Shown here: positions 45,234 to 54,273 of the stretch, one piece after another | How the letters are laid out: each line of letters starts with the position of its first letter | How positions within the stretch are numbered: the stretch's first letter is position 1 | Assembly: GCF_965232925.1 (NCBI RefSeq) | Contig: NZ_CBDDRA010000009.1 | Location: 62,001 to 126,000 of the forward strand | Origin: Tumidithrix helvetica | Lineage (GTDB): Bacteria > Cyanobacteriota > Cyanobacteriia > Pseudanabaenales > Pseudanabaenaceae | Direction: 5' to 3' | Length of the DNA: 64,000 nucleotides | The notes under the pieces: generated by a model | The model's input: only the letters and a program-made list of their open reading frames with translations | Databases searched by the model: none | Told to the model about the DNA's origin: nothing | Translations under genes and position numbers: made by a program

Positions 45234-45734
45234 ATGAGCCTAGAGACGTTATTTACCGAGTACCGCATCCCGATTATCTTTCTCATGCTCGCCACCCCTT
45301 GGCTTACCTATCTGATTTGCTACGCTATTCCAGGGAAAAAAGAGGAGCCCTTTGTCTTGAGTGCCAACCTCTGGCTCTCGGTTTTGAGTATGCTCACACT
45401 GGCAGGGTATCTAACCTATGCAACCCATACAAAGGGATGGGAAATGATTGTCAAACAAGCCGATGCATTTTTGCTATTTATACCACCCTATCATCTGATT
45501 ACATCGCTGTGGCTATCCAAGCAACGCCTTCCCTTAATTGAGATTCCCGCCTTTCGCACCCTACAGGGCTTGATCGTCATGGCAGGTGTTTATATGGTTT
45601 TGGCATGGATCGCCTCCGCCACTCGAATCTATATCATTGTATTTTCTTTCCTTCCATTCCCCATGTTTTTGGGATTCCTCGCACTCTTGGTAGGCATTGG
45701 CTATTTAGGATATCGCCGCACATTTGGTACGTAA
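45234..45734 (+). CDS. Integral membrane protein of unknown function
   Basis: A 166-residue protein with about five hydrophobic segments (near residues 12-30, 42-62, 75-93, 108-130 and 134-158) and short loops. I do not recognise the family. The start ATG fits the onset of the hydrophobic pattern. It stands alone, about 110 bp before the DUF4336 gene on the same strand. Confidence 0.7.
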   Translation: MSLETLFTEYRIPIIFLMLATPWLTYLICYAIPGKKEEPFVLSANLWLSVLSMLTLAGYLTYATHTKGWEMIVKQADAFLLFIPPYHLITSLWLSKQRLPLIEIPAFRTLQGLIVMAGVYMVLAWIASATRIYIIVFSFLPFPMFLGFLALLVGIGYLGYRRTFGT

Positions 45735-45845
45735 GCGGTTAACAAGGCATTTCATCAAGCAGCTAACAAAATTAATTACAGAATTTGGCTGAAAGCGATT
45801 TGAGCTTTACAATGGGCTTTGCGATGGTTACTCATAACCTGATTA

Positions 45846-47036
45846 ATGATGCAAGCACAAACAACTCCCCCACGCGACTTTTCATGGGCTTTTTGGCATA
45901 TTGTCCCGCTTTACCCATATGGTAAGCGGCGCACAATTCGTCAAGAAGCGATCGCCAATGCCGTTTGGACATTCGATCAACTGCAAGGCATCTTTTATGT
46001 GGTCGTACCGATCCGAATGACGGTAGTTAAACTCGATCGCGGTGGGTTGTTGGTTTATGCCCCTGTTGCCCCAACGACTGAGTGTATTCGTCTCGTCAAA
46101 GAATTGGTCGCCGAACATGGCGATGTTAAATACATTATCTTGCCAACTGCTTCTGGGCTGGAGCATAAAGTCTTTGTCGGCCCTTTTGCGAGGTGCTTTC
46201 CCAATGCCCAGGTATTTGTTGCCCCCGATCAATGGAGCTTTCCGCTCAATTTGCCTTTAAGTTGGCTGGGTTTACCGCCCAAGCGCACGCAGGTACTGCC
46301 TCAAGACAGCCGTCAAGCTCCCTTTGCCGATCAGTTTGACTATGCGATTCTAGATTCCATCCATCTCGGGTTAGGAAAATTCACAGAAGTTGCTTTTTTT
46401 GATAAGCGATCGCGGACTTTATTGGTGACCGATATGGTGATTTCCATTCCTCAAGATCCGCCCGCGATCGTGCAAGTCGATCCGTACCCCTTATTATTTC
46501 ATGCCAAAGATCGCGCCTCCGATCTCGTGGAAGATACGCAGGCAAATCGTCGCAAGGGATGGCAGCGCATCGCTTTATTTGCTATGTACTTCCGTTCCAG
46601 TGTCTTAGATGTGATGCCCTGGGGGGAAGCATTTCGCGATGCAGCTCAAGCCAGCGATCGCTCTAAAAAAGCTTATTTCGGACTATTTCCCTTTCAATGG
46701 AAACCCAATTGGCAACAGGCATTTGAGGCACTACGCGGCAATGGAAGATTATTGGTTGCACCCATTCTCCAAACCTTAATTCTCAATCGCGCACCAAAAG
46801 AAACGCTCGATTGGGCCGATCGGGTCGCAAGTTGGAACTTTCAACAAATTATTCCCTGTCATTTTGACGCTCCGATCGCCGCTTCTCCGCAACAGTTTCG
46901 CCAAGCCTTTGCTTTTTTAGAAAAGCAGGCTTCTGCCCATACATTTTTTCCCCAAGAAGATGTGCAGCTTTTGAGAGAAATCGATCGAAGCCTACACAAG
47001 CGCGGCATCTTACCTCCTGTAAAAGAGAAGGTGTGA
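45846..47036 (+). CDS. DUF4336 domain protein (metallo-beta-lactamase-like fold)
   Basis: A 396-residue soluble protein that begins with two consecutive ATG codons. The N-terminal two-thirds follow the DUF4336 pattern known in cyanobacteria and plants (LVYAPVAPT, YIILPTASGLEHKVFVGPFARCFPNAQVF), a variant of the metallo-beta-lactamase hydrolase fold. The classical HxHxDH zinc motif is not seen; SGLEHK takes its place. Substrate and role are unknown. It ends about 100 bp before the convergent NAD(P)HX repair gene. Confidence 0.82.
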   Translation: MMQAQTTPPRDFSWAFWHIVPLYPYGKRRTIRQEAIANAVWTFDQLQGIFYVVVPIRMTVVKLDRGGLLVYAPVAPTTECIRLVKELVAEHGDVKYIILPTASGLEHKVFVGPFARCFPNAQVFVAPDQWSFPLNLPLSWLGLPPKRTQVLPQDSRQAPFADQFDYAILDSIHLGLGKFTEVAFFDKRSRTLLVTDMVISIPQDPPAIVQVDPYPLLFHAKDRASDLVEDTQANRRKGWQRIALFAMYFRSSVLDVMPWGEAFRDAAQASDRSKKAYFGLFPFQWKPNWQQAFEALRGNGRLLVAPILQTLILNRAPKETLDWADRVASWNFQQIIPCHFDAPIAASPQQFRQAFAFLEKQASAHTFFPQEDVQLLREIDRSLHKRGILPPVKEKV

Positions 47037-47138
47037 GAATTCTTCGCCACCTCATGGAACGTTAGTTCGCGATCGGAAAATCTGTTGTGAATAATTACCT
47101 TGCTACGCAAGGCTTTGAAAAAAGCTAATCGCTGAATG

Positions 47139-48719
47139 CTAACCGCTTCTCTCAGCGAGAAAGGATAAGAGATTTTGTGCCAATGCGAGCGGATCGACAC
47201 CCATCTCGGTGCGTTGTTTAGCTAGCCAAATCGCTGTTTGTGAATGCCAGACAGTTCCCGCGATCGCGGCATTTCCACCAGTCATGCCCTGCGCTAATAA
47301 CCCACCTATTACACCTGCTAACACATCACCACTGCCACCTCTCGCCAGTGCAGGCGTACTTTCAGGATTCACCCAAGTTTGTTGGTGTTCTGAACCCTCT
47401 AGAGAACTGGTTGCCAACCGATCGCAGAAACTAATCGCGGTTCTCGCGCCCTTGAGTAAGATCGTCGCTCCTGTTTGGCTTACAGCTCTTTGCACTGCCG
47501 TCAGGCGATCTTCAAGTTTTAGCTCGGGAAATAATCGACCAAACTCTCCCCAATGCGGTGTGAGAATTGTTGCTTGAGAACGTACTTTCAGATGCTCTAT
47601 TCCTAAGCTTGCTAATAAAGTTAATCCATCAGCATCTAGGACTAATGGACAGGGTGCTCTGAGAACTCGATCGACGATCGCTTTGGTTTCCAAAGACAAG
47701 CCACAACCGCAGGCGATCGCTTGATATTTTTGCAGATCCAGTTCGGGTAAGCCTGCGATCGCCCCCGTATCGGTCTCAGGGCAACCCATTACCAGTGCAT
47801 CGGGTACCTGTGCCAGTACCATCGACCTGAGAGATTCGGGAACGGCAATCGTCAACATTCCCACGCCGCTTGCTTTTGCGCCTAGAGCCGCCAACAGAGC
47901 CGCCCCGCCATAGGTTTGCGAACCTACGATTAATAGAAGATGCCCGACTTGGTATTTGTGCGTCGTAATGGCACGAGGAATTGGCAAGCATGAGGATGCT
48001 GGATTCCCCCTAGAAGATTGGGATGGATGGCGAAATATTTGCTTTGGGTCGATGCGCCACTCAGCATGAGCATCTCCCAGAACTTGACGCACCATGGATT
48101 CAGGAATATCAAAATCAAGGCGATCGACTTGACCGAAATAGGAAAGGGTCGATTCGGCAAACAGTCCGCGCTTCCATAGACCTAAACAGAGGGTATGGGT
48201 CGCTCGAATCGCCACCCCCATCACAGCCCCCGTATCGGTATGGATGCCTGAAGGCAGATCGATACTGAGGATAGGAATCCCCCAAGTATTTACCTTATCG
48301 ATAATTCCTGCGAGTTCTCCTTCGATATTGCGTTCCAAACCAAAGCCAAACAGACCATCCACAATTAGATCGCAGGTTTTTAGCTCCTCCAAATCGACAA
48401 ATGGGATGCCTAGACTCTGGGCATAGCAGCGGTGTACGCGGGTGAGCGGTTTGTGCTTTGTGAGGGTTGAATAAATTTTGACTTCGCGCCCCCGATGCCA
48501 AAGTTCTCTGGCAACAACTAAGGCATCCCCACCATTGTGTCCCGAGCCTACCAAGATGCCTACTCGTCGATAGGCAGCGATCGGATAAATTTCTGCGAGA
48601 CGTTGGGCGATCAGACCTGCCACTTTTTCCATCAAAGCCGCTACTGGCATCCCTGCTGCAAACATCAGCGACTCGATCGCCCGCATCCGATCCGCCGTAA
48701 CAATAACTTGGTTTAGCAT
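47139..48719 (-). CDS. nnrD: Bifunctional NAD(P)H-hydrate epimerase / ADP-dependent dehydratase
   Basis: A 526-residue metabolite-repair enzyme. The N-terminal half (about 1-220) is the NnrE (YjeF_N) epimerase with GSGHNGGDALV. The C-terminal half (about 245-526) is the ribokinase-like NnrD dehydratase with LDADGLTLLA, a TPHWGEF segment, and ARGGSGDVLAGVIGGLLAQG for the nucleotide phosphates. Together they convert both epimers of hydrated NADH/NADPH back to the normal cofactors using ADP. Fusion of the two is common in bacteria. It is separated by about 45 bp from the divergently oriented tRNA. Confidence 0.96.
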   Translation of the reverse strand: MLNQVIVTADRMRAIESLMFAAGMPVAALMEKVAGLIAQRLAEIYPIAAYRRVGILVGSGHNGGDALVVARELWHRGREVKIYSTLTKHKPLTRVHRCYAQSLGIPFVDLEELKTCDLIVDGLFGFGLERNIEGELAGIIDKVNTWGIPILSIDLPSGIHTDTGAVMGVAIRATHTLCLGLWKRGLFAESTLSYFGQVDRLDFDIPESMVRQVLGDAHAEWRIDPKQIFRHPSQSSRGNPASSCLPIPRAITTHKYQVGHLLLIVGSQTYGGAALLAALGAKASGVGMLTIAVPESLRSMVLAQVPDALVMGCPETDTGAIAGLPELDLQKYQAIACGCGLSLETKAIVDRVLRAPCPLVLDADGLTLLASLGIEHLKVRSQATILTPHWGEFGRLFPELKLEDRLTAVQRAVSQTGATILLKGARTAISFCDRLATSSLEGSEHQQTWVNPESTPALARGGSGDVLAGVIGGLLAQGMTGGNAAIAGTVWHSQTAIWLAKQRTEMGVDPLALAQNLLSFLAERSG

Positions 48720-48764
48720 GAAACGATTGTCAAAATCTCATTTTGATATACGATAGTAAGCTGT

Positions 48765-48838
48765 GGGCTAGTAGCTCAGTTGTATAGAGCAATCGCCTTC
48801 TAAGCGATCGGTCACAGGTTAGAGTCCTGTCTAGCCCG
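48765..48838 (+). tRNA. tRNA-Arg(UCU)
   Basis: A 74-base cloverleaf: 7-bp acceptor GGGCTAG/CTAGCCC with discriminator G, 4-bp D stem GCTC/GAGC, 5-bp anticodon stem ATCGC/GCGAT with loop CTTCTAA (anticodon TCT), 5-base variable loop and 5-bp T stem ACAGG/CCTGT. No CCA is encoded. The T loop is TTAGAGT instead of the usual TTCGAGT, and the D loop AGTTGTATA has GT where GG is expected. These two changes can pair with each other (U19-A56). Confidence 0.94.
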
Positions 48839-48906
48839 TTTTTAGCGCCTACAAAGCATTGGGGTGACTCATATTATCGCCCCTAGCAGTAGTTGAGCAT
48901 GATTGA

Positions 48907-48924
48907 GGATCTCGTACGAGATCC
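48907..48924. repeat. 18-bp perfect palindrome
   Basis: GGATCTCGTACGAGATCC reads the same on both strands with no loop. It sits between the tRNA and the convergent transporter gene, just before a second, longer palindrome. Confidence 0.85.
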
Positions 48925-48940
48925 TTTCCTTTCTCCGCAT

Positions 48941-48978
48941 TGAGTGTAGGGGCAATTCATGAATTGCCCCTACACTCA
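48941..48978. terminator. 38-bp perfect palindrome, possible bidirectional terminator
   Basis: Both halves are exact complements about the centre at 48959/48960 (arm core GTAGGGGCAATTCA). It lies between the plus-strand tRNA and the end of the minus-strand transporter gene, where a two-way terminator would be useful, but no clear T tract follows. It may instead be a dispersed repeat. Confidence 0.45.
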
Positions 48979-49012
48979 AGTCATTTAGGATGGCTATATT
49001 TTCACTTTGGGT

Positions 49013-49378
49013 TTAGCTCAGTAAAACCATCAAAACACCTACCACAATCACCACCACACCCATAAAACGGATAAGCGGTAAAGGTTCTTGAAATATTAAT
49101 GCCCCACCTAAGGTAATAATCACGTAGGAAATTGAGATCGTCGGAGCTGCAATGGATAGCTTGGTGCGAGATAGCACAATGATGTACCCGACCGCAGAGA
49201 GTCCATACATCGAAATACCTGCCCATAAATAGGGCTGGAGTGCCATAGAAATCAGTTTTTCACCGACATTCCCCATGCCTACCTGTCCGAGTGCTAAAGC
49301 ACCCGCCTTAAGTAAAAACTGACCCACAATGCTTAACAGTAGGGAGACAACTTGAATCAGTAACGTGTCAAGAGACAT
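49013..49378 (-). CDS. EamA/SMR-like small drug-metabolite transporter
   Basis: A 121-residue protein with four membrane helices (about 5-25, 45-65, 70-90 and 98-119), as in the small multidrug resistance and ArnE-type families. The conserved membrane Glu of EmrE in helix 1 is not visible; the helix has Q19 and K24 instead. Transport of a lipid-linked or neutral compound is thus more likely than cationic drug export. The substrate is unknown. Confidence 0.8.
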   Translation of the reverse strand: MSLDTLLIQVVSLLLSIVGQFLLKAGALALGQVGMGNVGEKLISMALQPYLWAGISMYGLSAVGYIIVLSRTKLSIAAPTISISYVIITLGGALIFQEPLPLIRFMGVVVIVVGVLMVLLS

Positions 49379-49430
49379 GAAGTTTGTATTGGTTACATCT
49401 GTTTAATAAAACCCATCTAATTTAATTTGC

Positions 49431-49471
49431 CTAGTTAAATCTAAGCTAGTTAAATCTAAGCTAGTTAAATC
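49431..49471. repeat. 15-bp tandem repeat, 2.7 copies
   Basis: The unit CTAGTTAAATCTAAG repeats from 49431. The third, partial copy overlaps the stop codon and last codons of the TPR gene at 49461, so the repeat has probably grown out of that gene end. Confidence 0.9.
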
Positions 49472-50993
49472 CCAGTCGGCGAAACGCCAAGCGGCGATTT
49501 TGCCATACTTCAGGTTCTTCGGGTTCAATCTGAATTGCCTTATCATAGCAAGCGATCGCCTCTTCTAGCTGCCCCAAGGCACTATGGGCATTGCCCCGAC
49601 AGTACCAAGCATAATGATCGTCCGACTTAATCTCTAAAGCTTGATTGAAACTAGCGATCGCGTCTTCATAGAGGTCTAAATTGCTCAAAGCTAGACCGCG
49701 ATTGTTCCAAGCATAGTAATCATCAGGGCGAATGGCTAAGGCGCGATCGTAGCTGGCGATCGCTTCGGAATATTCCCCTAAACTGTCTAGGGCTTTGGCG
49801 CGCCAATACCAGAGTTGATGATCCTCTGGTTTAAATTCCAAGGCGCGATCGTAGCTTTTGATCGCCTCAACATACCTACCCATCGACTCGAGGGCATAGC
49901 CGCGACTAAACCATCCTTGGATGTAGCTGGGCTGAATGGCTAGGGCTTTGTCACAGTTGCTAATCGCCTCTTCATACTGCCCCAAGTCATTGAGTAAGGC
50001 TCCTTTGCTGGCAAAGGCAGGATGATAATCAGGCTTGAGGTTGAGGGCGCGGTTAAACGCCGCGATCGCTTCTTCGTAACGTCCCAACATACTCAAAGAA
50101 GTACCGAGGTTATAGTGGGCTGGATGAAAATCATCTTTGTGACTGAGCGCTTGATTGTAGTTAGAGATCGCTTCTTGATGTTTCCCGAGCAGATCTAGCG
50201 CTACGCCGCGATTGTACCAAGCCAGATGCGAGTGGGGACTGATTTCCAGCGCAAGGTCGCAGTTCGCGATCGCTTCAGCATAACGATTGTCTGCGGCTAG
50301 CAAACCTCCCTGTTCCAGTAATAGCTCGACTCTGCGCTCGGACTTAAAGGGCTGGGCGGCAATTAATTTTTGCAATTCTTGAAACTTGCGATCGCGCTCT
50401 TCGGACGTCATGCTCAAAAAGGTCTGGTAGCGATCTTCTAAAGAGCGGCGCAGTACTTCTTGTCGCAGCAACTCCATATCTGTCGGGAATTCGAACACCT
50501 CAACAGATTCGTCAAAGAAAGACGGCATCCTTCCAACAAAATATTTGAGGGCAAACAAGGGGAGTAAAAATATAAAGCAGAAATTAAAGTCTTGCTGTAA
50601 TTTGCTTTGGAGCAGTCCTAAATTTGCTAGCGGTCTGGGAACAGAGTCTAATTCTTGTTGTAGGCTCAAATCTAGATTTAACAGTTGGGTATGGCTAACC
50701 AAAAACTCTTCAATACCTGTGACAAATAGAAGATCGGGGTGATTTTGACTGGCAAAATTAGCGATCGCGCTGCTAAAGTCTTCTGGAGATTGCTGAAGGT
50801 GCAGGACTTGAACATTTTTCTGCTCAATATCATGTTGAGTCCTGAAAATAATTTGATCTGCTTCAGTCGGAGAGCATCTGACAAAAACAAAATCGAACCC
50901 ATTTTTTGCTTTGAGAGACTTTAATAATGCCCGATATTCAGTCTCTGGGTTTTTAGCTGCGTCCTTATCCCAAGTAATTATCGCCTTTCTCAT
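49461..50993 (-). CDS. TPR-repeat protein with a degenerate NTPase-like N-terminus
   Basis: A 510-residue protein. Residues about 230-510 are eight 34-residue tetratricopeptide repeats with the usual pattern (AWYNRG, YEEAIxxYDxAL, P). The N-terminal 190 residues resemble the later part of cyanobacterial STAND-type ATPase domains (DLLFVTGIEEF, LQQDFNFCFIFLLPLFALKYFVGRMPSFFD) but lack any Walker A motif. It may be a remnant used as a protein-binding platform. A protein-interaction scaffold is the safest call. Both flanking genes are in separate units. Confidence 0.85.
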   Translation of the reverse strand: MRKAIITWDKDAAKNPETEYRALLKSLKAKNGFDFVFVRCSPTEADQIIFRTQHDIEQKNVQVLHLQQSPEDFSSAIANFASQNHPDLLFVTGIEEFLVSHTQLLNLDLSLQQELDSVPRPLANLGLLQSKLQQDFNFCFIFLLPLFALKYFVGRMPSFFDESVEVFEFPTDMELLRQEVLRRSLEDRYQTFLSMTSEERDRKFQELQKLIAAQPFKSERRVELLLEQGGLLAADNRYAEAIANCDLALEISPHSHLAWYNRGVALDLLGKHQEAISNYNQALSHKDDFHPAHYNLGTSLSMLGRYEEAIAAFNRALNLKPDYHPAFASKGALLNDLGQYEEAISNCDKALAIQPSYIQGWFSRGYALESMGRYVEAIKSYDRALEFKPEDHQLWYWRAKALDSLGEYSEAIASYDRALAIRPDDYYAWNNRGLALSNLDLYEDAIASFNQALEIKSDDHYAWYCRGNAHSALGQLEEAIACYDKAIQIEPEEPEVWQNRRLAFRRLGFN

Positions 50994-51263
50994 GCTTCCA
51001 GTTTGGTCAAGAGCGTTTAAGGCATCATATCAAATCCTTTCTCTTTCTTGCTTTTTTATGGTAATTCCTGACATATTCCAGATATATAAAAGCCCTAAAC
51101 CAATTGTGAATTCTATGGGATTCGTGAAATTCCAATGGCATGGAAGAGATCGGATTAGGAATGCATAGATTCGCAGTCTAATCGTAAAAGTCGATTAAAA
51201 TGAATCCTAATCCTGCCTAAATCACCAGACTATTCCACAGGTTGAAACCTAGGTTTATTTCCT

Positions 51264-51839
51264 ATGAACTCCCTAACCGTTAGTTTAGACTCTGTACTCG
51301 AAATCACTGACGAGCAGTTTTTTCAACTCTGCCAAAAAAATAGCGATCTAAGGTTTGAGCGCAATGCTCAAGGAGACATCACCATCATGGCACCAGAAGG
51401 CGGCGATACAGGGATGCATAGCCTATCTCTAGGCGCAGATTTGGTAATTTGGAACCGCCGTAAAAAGCTAGGTGTTGCCTTTGGTTCCTCTACTGGGTTT
51501 AAGCTCCCCAATGGTGCAAATCGATCGCCTGATGCTGCTTGGCTCGTAAAAGAACGGTGGGAGGCACTGACCCCAGAACAACGAGAAAAATTTCCGCCGA
51601 TCTGTCCAGACTTTGTCATTGAGCTGATGTCACCGAGCGACAGCCTCAAGACCACGCAAGCCAAAATGCAAGAATATCAAGATAACGGAACTAGATTGGG
51701 ATGGTTAATTAACCGCAAGGATCGGCAAGTCGAAATCTATCGGGTTGGCAAGGAAGTCGAGATCCTGCGATCGCCAATTTCGCTCTCAGGGGAAGATGTC
51801 TTGCCCGAATTTGTTTTAAATCTGGAATCAATTTGGTAA
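51264..51839 (+). CDS. Uma2 family (DUF820) endonuclease-like protein
   Basis: A 191-residue protein of the PD-(D/E)XK-like Uma2 family that is greatly expanded in cyanobacteria. The active-site pattern is visible as SPDAAW, FVIELMSPSD and QEYQDNG with LGWLI. Members are thought to be nucleases, often found singly or near mobile DNA; the role is not known. It is monocistronic here. Confidence 0.93.
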   Translation: MNSLTVSLDSVLEITDEQFFQLCQKNSDLRFERNAQGDITIMAPEGGDTGMHSLSLGADLVIWNRRKKLGVAFGSSTGFKLPNGANRSPDAAWLVKERWEALTPEQREKFPPICPDFVIELMSPSDSLKTTQAKMQEYQDNGTRLGWLINRKDRQVEIYRVGKEVEILRSPISLSGEDVLPEFVLNLESIW

Positions 51840-51899
51840 AACCCTAAAATTACGGATTGCCAGTGGGCTAGCATTTAGTTTGTCACGACTAAATTTTTA

Positions 51900-53156
51900 A
51901 TGCCTACCATCGTTATTTTTCATCTGTTGTTCTGTTGTTTGCTTTTGGCATCTACGATCGCCATTACCGAATTTAGTCGTCGTTTGTTTCGTTCTGTAAC
52001 GGCTGCGCCCAAATTAGCTATTCCCGAAGCTAAAACGAATTCTTTTATATCTGATGCAGCCCCATCGATCGCGGTGGTAATTCCAGCCTATAACGAAGAA
52101 ATTAATCTTCGCAGTTGTGTAGAGGCGGTTTTACAAAGCCAGTTAAAAGCCTCCCAAACCTTAGATGTCTGGATTGCCGATGATGAGTCGAGCGATCGCA
52201 CGGGAGAGATCGCGCAGCAACTAGTCAGCGAAGATCCGCGCGTCCACCTGATTTCCGTTCCACCCCGTCCCACCGATCGCGTTTGGCGAGGCAAAAACTG
52301 GGCTTGTACTCAGGCAGCAGAGCGGGTTCAGAGCGAATATCTACTATTCATCGATGCGGATGTGCGGTTAGAACCCCAAGCGATCGCGGCAGCACTGCAT
52401 GAAGCCCAAACCCATCAAACCGATCTGCTGAGCATTGCCCCAGAAATTATGTGTGGATGCCTTGCAGAGTGGCTAGTACAGCCCTTAATGATGAGCGTAC
52501 TTGCCGTAGGGTTTAACTTTGACGCCGTGAATCAAGCCGACGATCCCACAGCCTTTGCGGCAGGGCCGTTTATGTTATTTCGTCGAGTGTCCTACGAAAA
52601 AATTGGTGGGCATCGCGCCGTGGCAGAGCAAATGGTTGAGGATGTAGAACTCGGTCGCCTCGTGAAGCAAAATAAACTGAAATTGCGCTATATCCTCGGT
52701 TTAGGTCTCGTCAAAGTCAGGATGTACCAAAATTTTGCCGCTTTGTGGGAAGGCTGGACGAAAAACTATTACATGGGAGCCAATAGAAATCTTGGTATGA
52801 CGCTATATTCTGCCTTTGTGCTGAGTTTAGTTTACGTTGTGCCTTGGCTGGGGTTAATTTGGTTAGTCGTCAGCGCTCAGTTATCCGTCGTTAGTTATCG
52901 GTTATTGGAAATCGATCGCCAGTGGGTGCTGAATAGTTATTTAGCACTATGCCTGTTGACGACGATCGCGATCGCCTTGCAATATGTTTTCCGCAAGCGC
53001 AGTGTTAAGAGTTTTGGGCAGCCCTTGCGCTATTGGCTGTTAACGGGTGTAGGCGGGGCAATTGTTGTGGCGATCGCTTTGGTATCCATTATCAAAACTG
53101 AGACTGGCTGGGGCTGGACTTGGCGGGGGCGATCGCTGTCAACGCCGAAACCCTAA
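51900..53156 (+). CDS. Membrane glycosyltransferase family 2 (carotenoid/hopanoid glycosyltransferase-like)
   Basis: A 418-residue protein. An N-terminal membrane helix (about 3-25) is followed by a GT-A domain (about 55-290) with VVIPAYNEE, ADDESSD and the DxD-type LFIDADVRL, then QMVEDVELGRLVK of the acceptor side. Three further helices lie at about 300-325, 345-365 and 380-405. The arrangement matches CrtQ/HpnB-like enzymes that glycosylate carotenoids or hopanoids, but the acceptor cannot be told from sequence. It precedes hppD by about 65 bp on the same strand. Confidence 0.88.
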   Translation: MPTIVIFHLLFCCLLLASTIAITEFSRRLFRSVTAAPKLAIPEAKTNSFISDAAPSIAVVIPAYNEEINLRSCVEAVLQSQLKASQTLDVWIADDESSDRTGEIAQQLVSEDPRVHLISVPPRPTDRVWRGKNWACTQAAERVQSEYLLFIDADVRLEPQAIAAALHEAQTHQTDLLSIAPEIMCGCLAEWLVQPLMMSVLAVGFNFDAVNQADDPTAFAAGPFMLFRRVSYEKIGGHRAVAEQMVEDVELGRLVKQNKLKLRYILGLGLVKVRMYQNFAALWEGWTKNYYMGANRNLGMTLYSAFVLSLVYVVPWLGLIWLVVSAQLSVVSYRLLEIDRQWVLNSYLALCLLTTIAIALQYVFRKRSVKSFGQPLRYWLLTGVGGAIVVAIALVSIIKTETGWGWTWRGRSLSTPKP

Positions 53157-53221
53157 ACTTCAACTTTCGGTCTAGAGGATAATAGGAGTAGATTTTATAA
53201 TTTCTTTATTCTAAATGCCCC

Positions 53222-54205
53222 ATGCTCATCGCTGAATCTAAGTCATGTCGAGATTTTCTTGGTGTCGATTGCGTACATTTCTATGTTGAGAATGTCGCTC
53301 GTTGGCGTAAGTGGTTTGAAGAATGCTTAGGATTTCAAACGGTGGGTACGGTGCGCGACCACGCCCACACTGAAATCTTGCAGCATGGCACAATCCAAAT
53401 CAAACTTTCTGCGCCCCTGCGCTCTAGCAGTCCTGTTGCAAAGTTTTTGCAGCACCATCCTGCGGGTGTGGGTGAGATTGCATTTAGAGTCAAGCCCGAT
53501 CCTTCGCAGGGATTTGCCAGTGAATCTTCCCGTGAATCTCTACAGTTATGGGGAGATGTGACGCATCATTTTGTGACGAGCGATTCATCTTTGGCATTGG
53601 GGAACGATCGCTCATTTCATCATTCCTCTGGACTTTCTACTGGAATTTCCACTGGGAATTCTACAGAGTCCCTATTCACACATATCGATCACTTGGTTCT
53701 CAACGTACCCGTGGGTGAAATGTGGAAGGCTGCCCATTGGTGCGAAAAGCATATGGGATTGCAGATCGGCGATCGCTTTCACATCCAAACCGATCGTTCG
53801 GCATTAAAAAGTATCGTGATGGAGAATTGCGATCGCACCATTAAAATTCCCATTAACGAACCCTCCACGCCAAACTCTCAAATCCAAGAATTCCTCGATT
53901 GCAATCGAGGCGCAGGCATTCAACACATTGCCCTGCATACCCATGATATTTTTCGGACGGTAGCAATCCTTAAATCGCGCGGAGTCAAGTTTTTGGAAAC
54001 TTCACCTCCCATTCTTGTGGATGTACAGAATCAGGAGACGGGTCAAGCATTACTCCAAATTTTTACCCAGCCGATTTTTGACCAGCCCACCTTCTTTTTT
54101 GAGATCATCCAGCGTCAGAACCTTGCCCAAGGCTTTGGTGAAGGCAACTTTCAGGCTTTGTTTGAAGCGATCGAACGCGAACAGATAGAAAGGAAGAGCC
54201 TTTGA
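53222..54205 (+). CDS. hppD: 4-hydroxyphenylpyruvate dioxygenase
   Basis: A 327-residue non-haem iron enzyme of the vicinal-oxygen-chelate fold that converts 4-hydroxyphenylpyruvate to homogentisate, the first step towards tocopherol in cyanobacteria. Iron ligands are visible as HIDHLVLNV, IQHIALHTHD and FFFEIIQR, and the C-terminal GFGEGNFQALFEAIE lid is intact. It is somewhat shorter than most bacterial enzymes (about 350), mainly in the N-terminal domain. The nearby ATG at 53214 is out of frame, so 53222 is kept. Confidence 0.95.
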   Translation: MLIAESKSCRDFLGVDCVHFYVENVARWRKWFEECLGFQTVGTVRDHAHTEILQHGTIQIKLSAPLRSSSPVAKFLQHHPAGVGEIAFRVKPDPSQGFASESSRESLQLWGDVTHHFVTSDSSLALGNDRSFHHSSGLSTGISTGNSTESLFTHIDHLVLNVPVGEMWKAAHWCEKHMGLQIGDRFHIQTDRSALKSIVMENCDRTIKIPINEPSTPNSQIQEFLDCNRGAGIQHIALHTHDIFRTVAILKSRGVKFLETSPPILVDVQNQETGQALLQIFTQPIFDQPTFFFEIIQRQNLAQGFGEGNFQALFEAIEREQIERKSL

Positions 54206-54273
54206 TCGTCAGGAAGCAGAAAGAGTTGCCGCTATAGTTCCCATTCCAAAATCACCCAGAGTAATTCTTAGGA

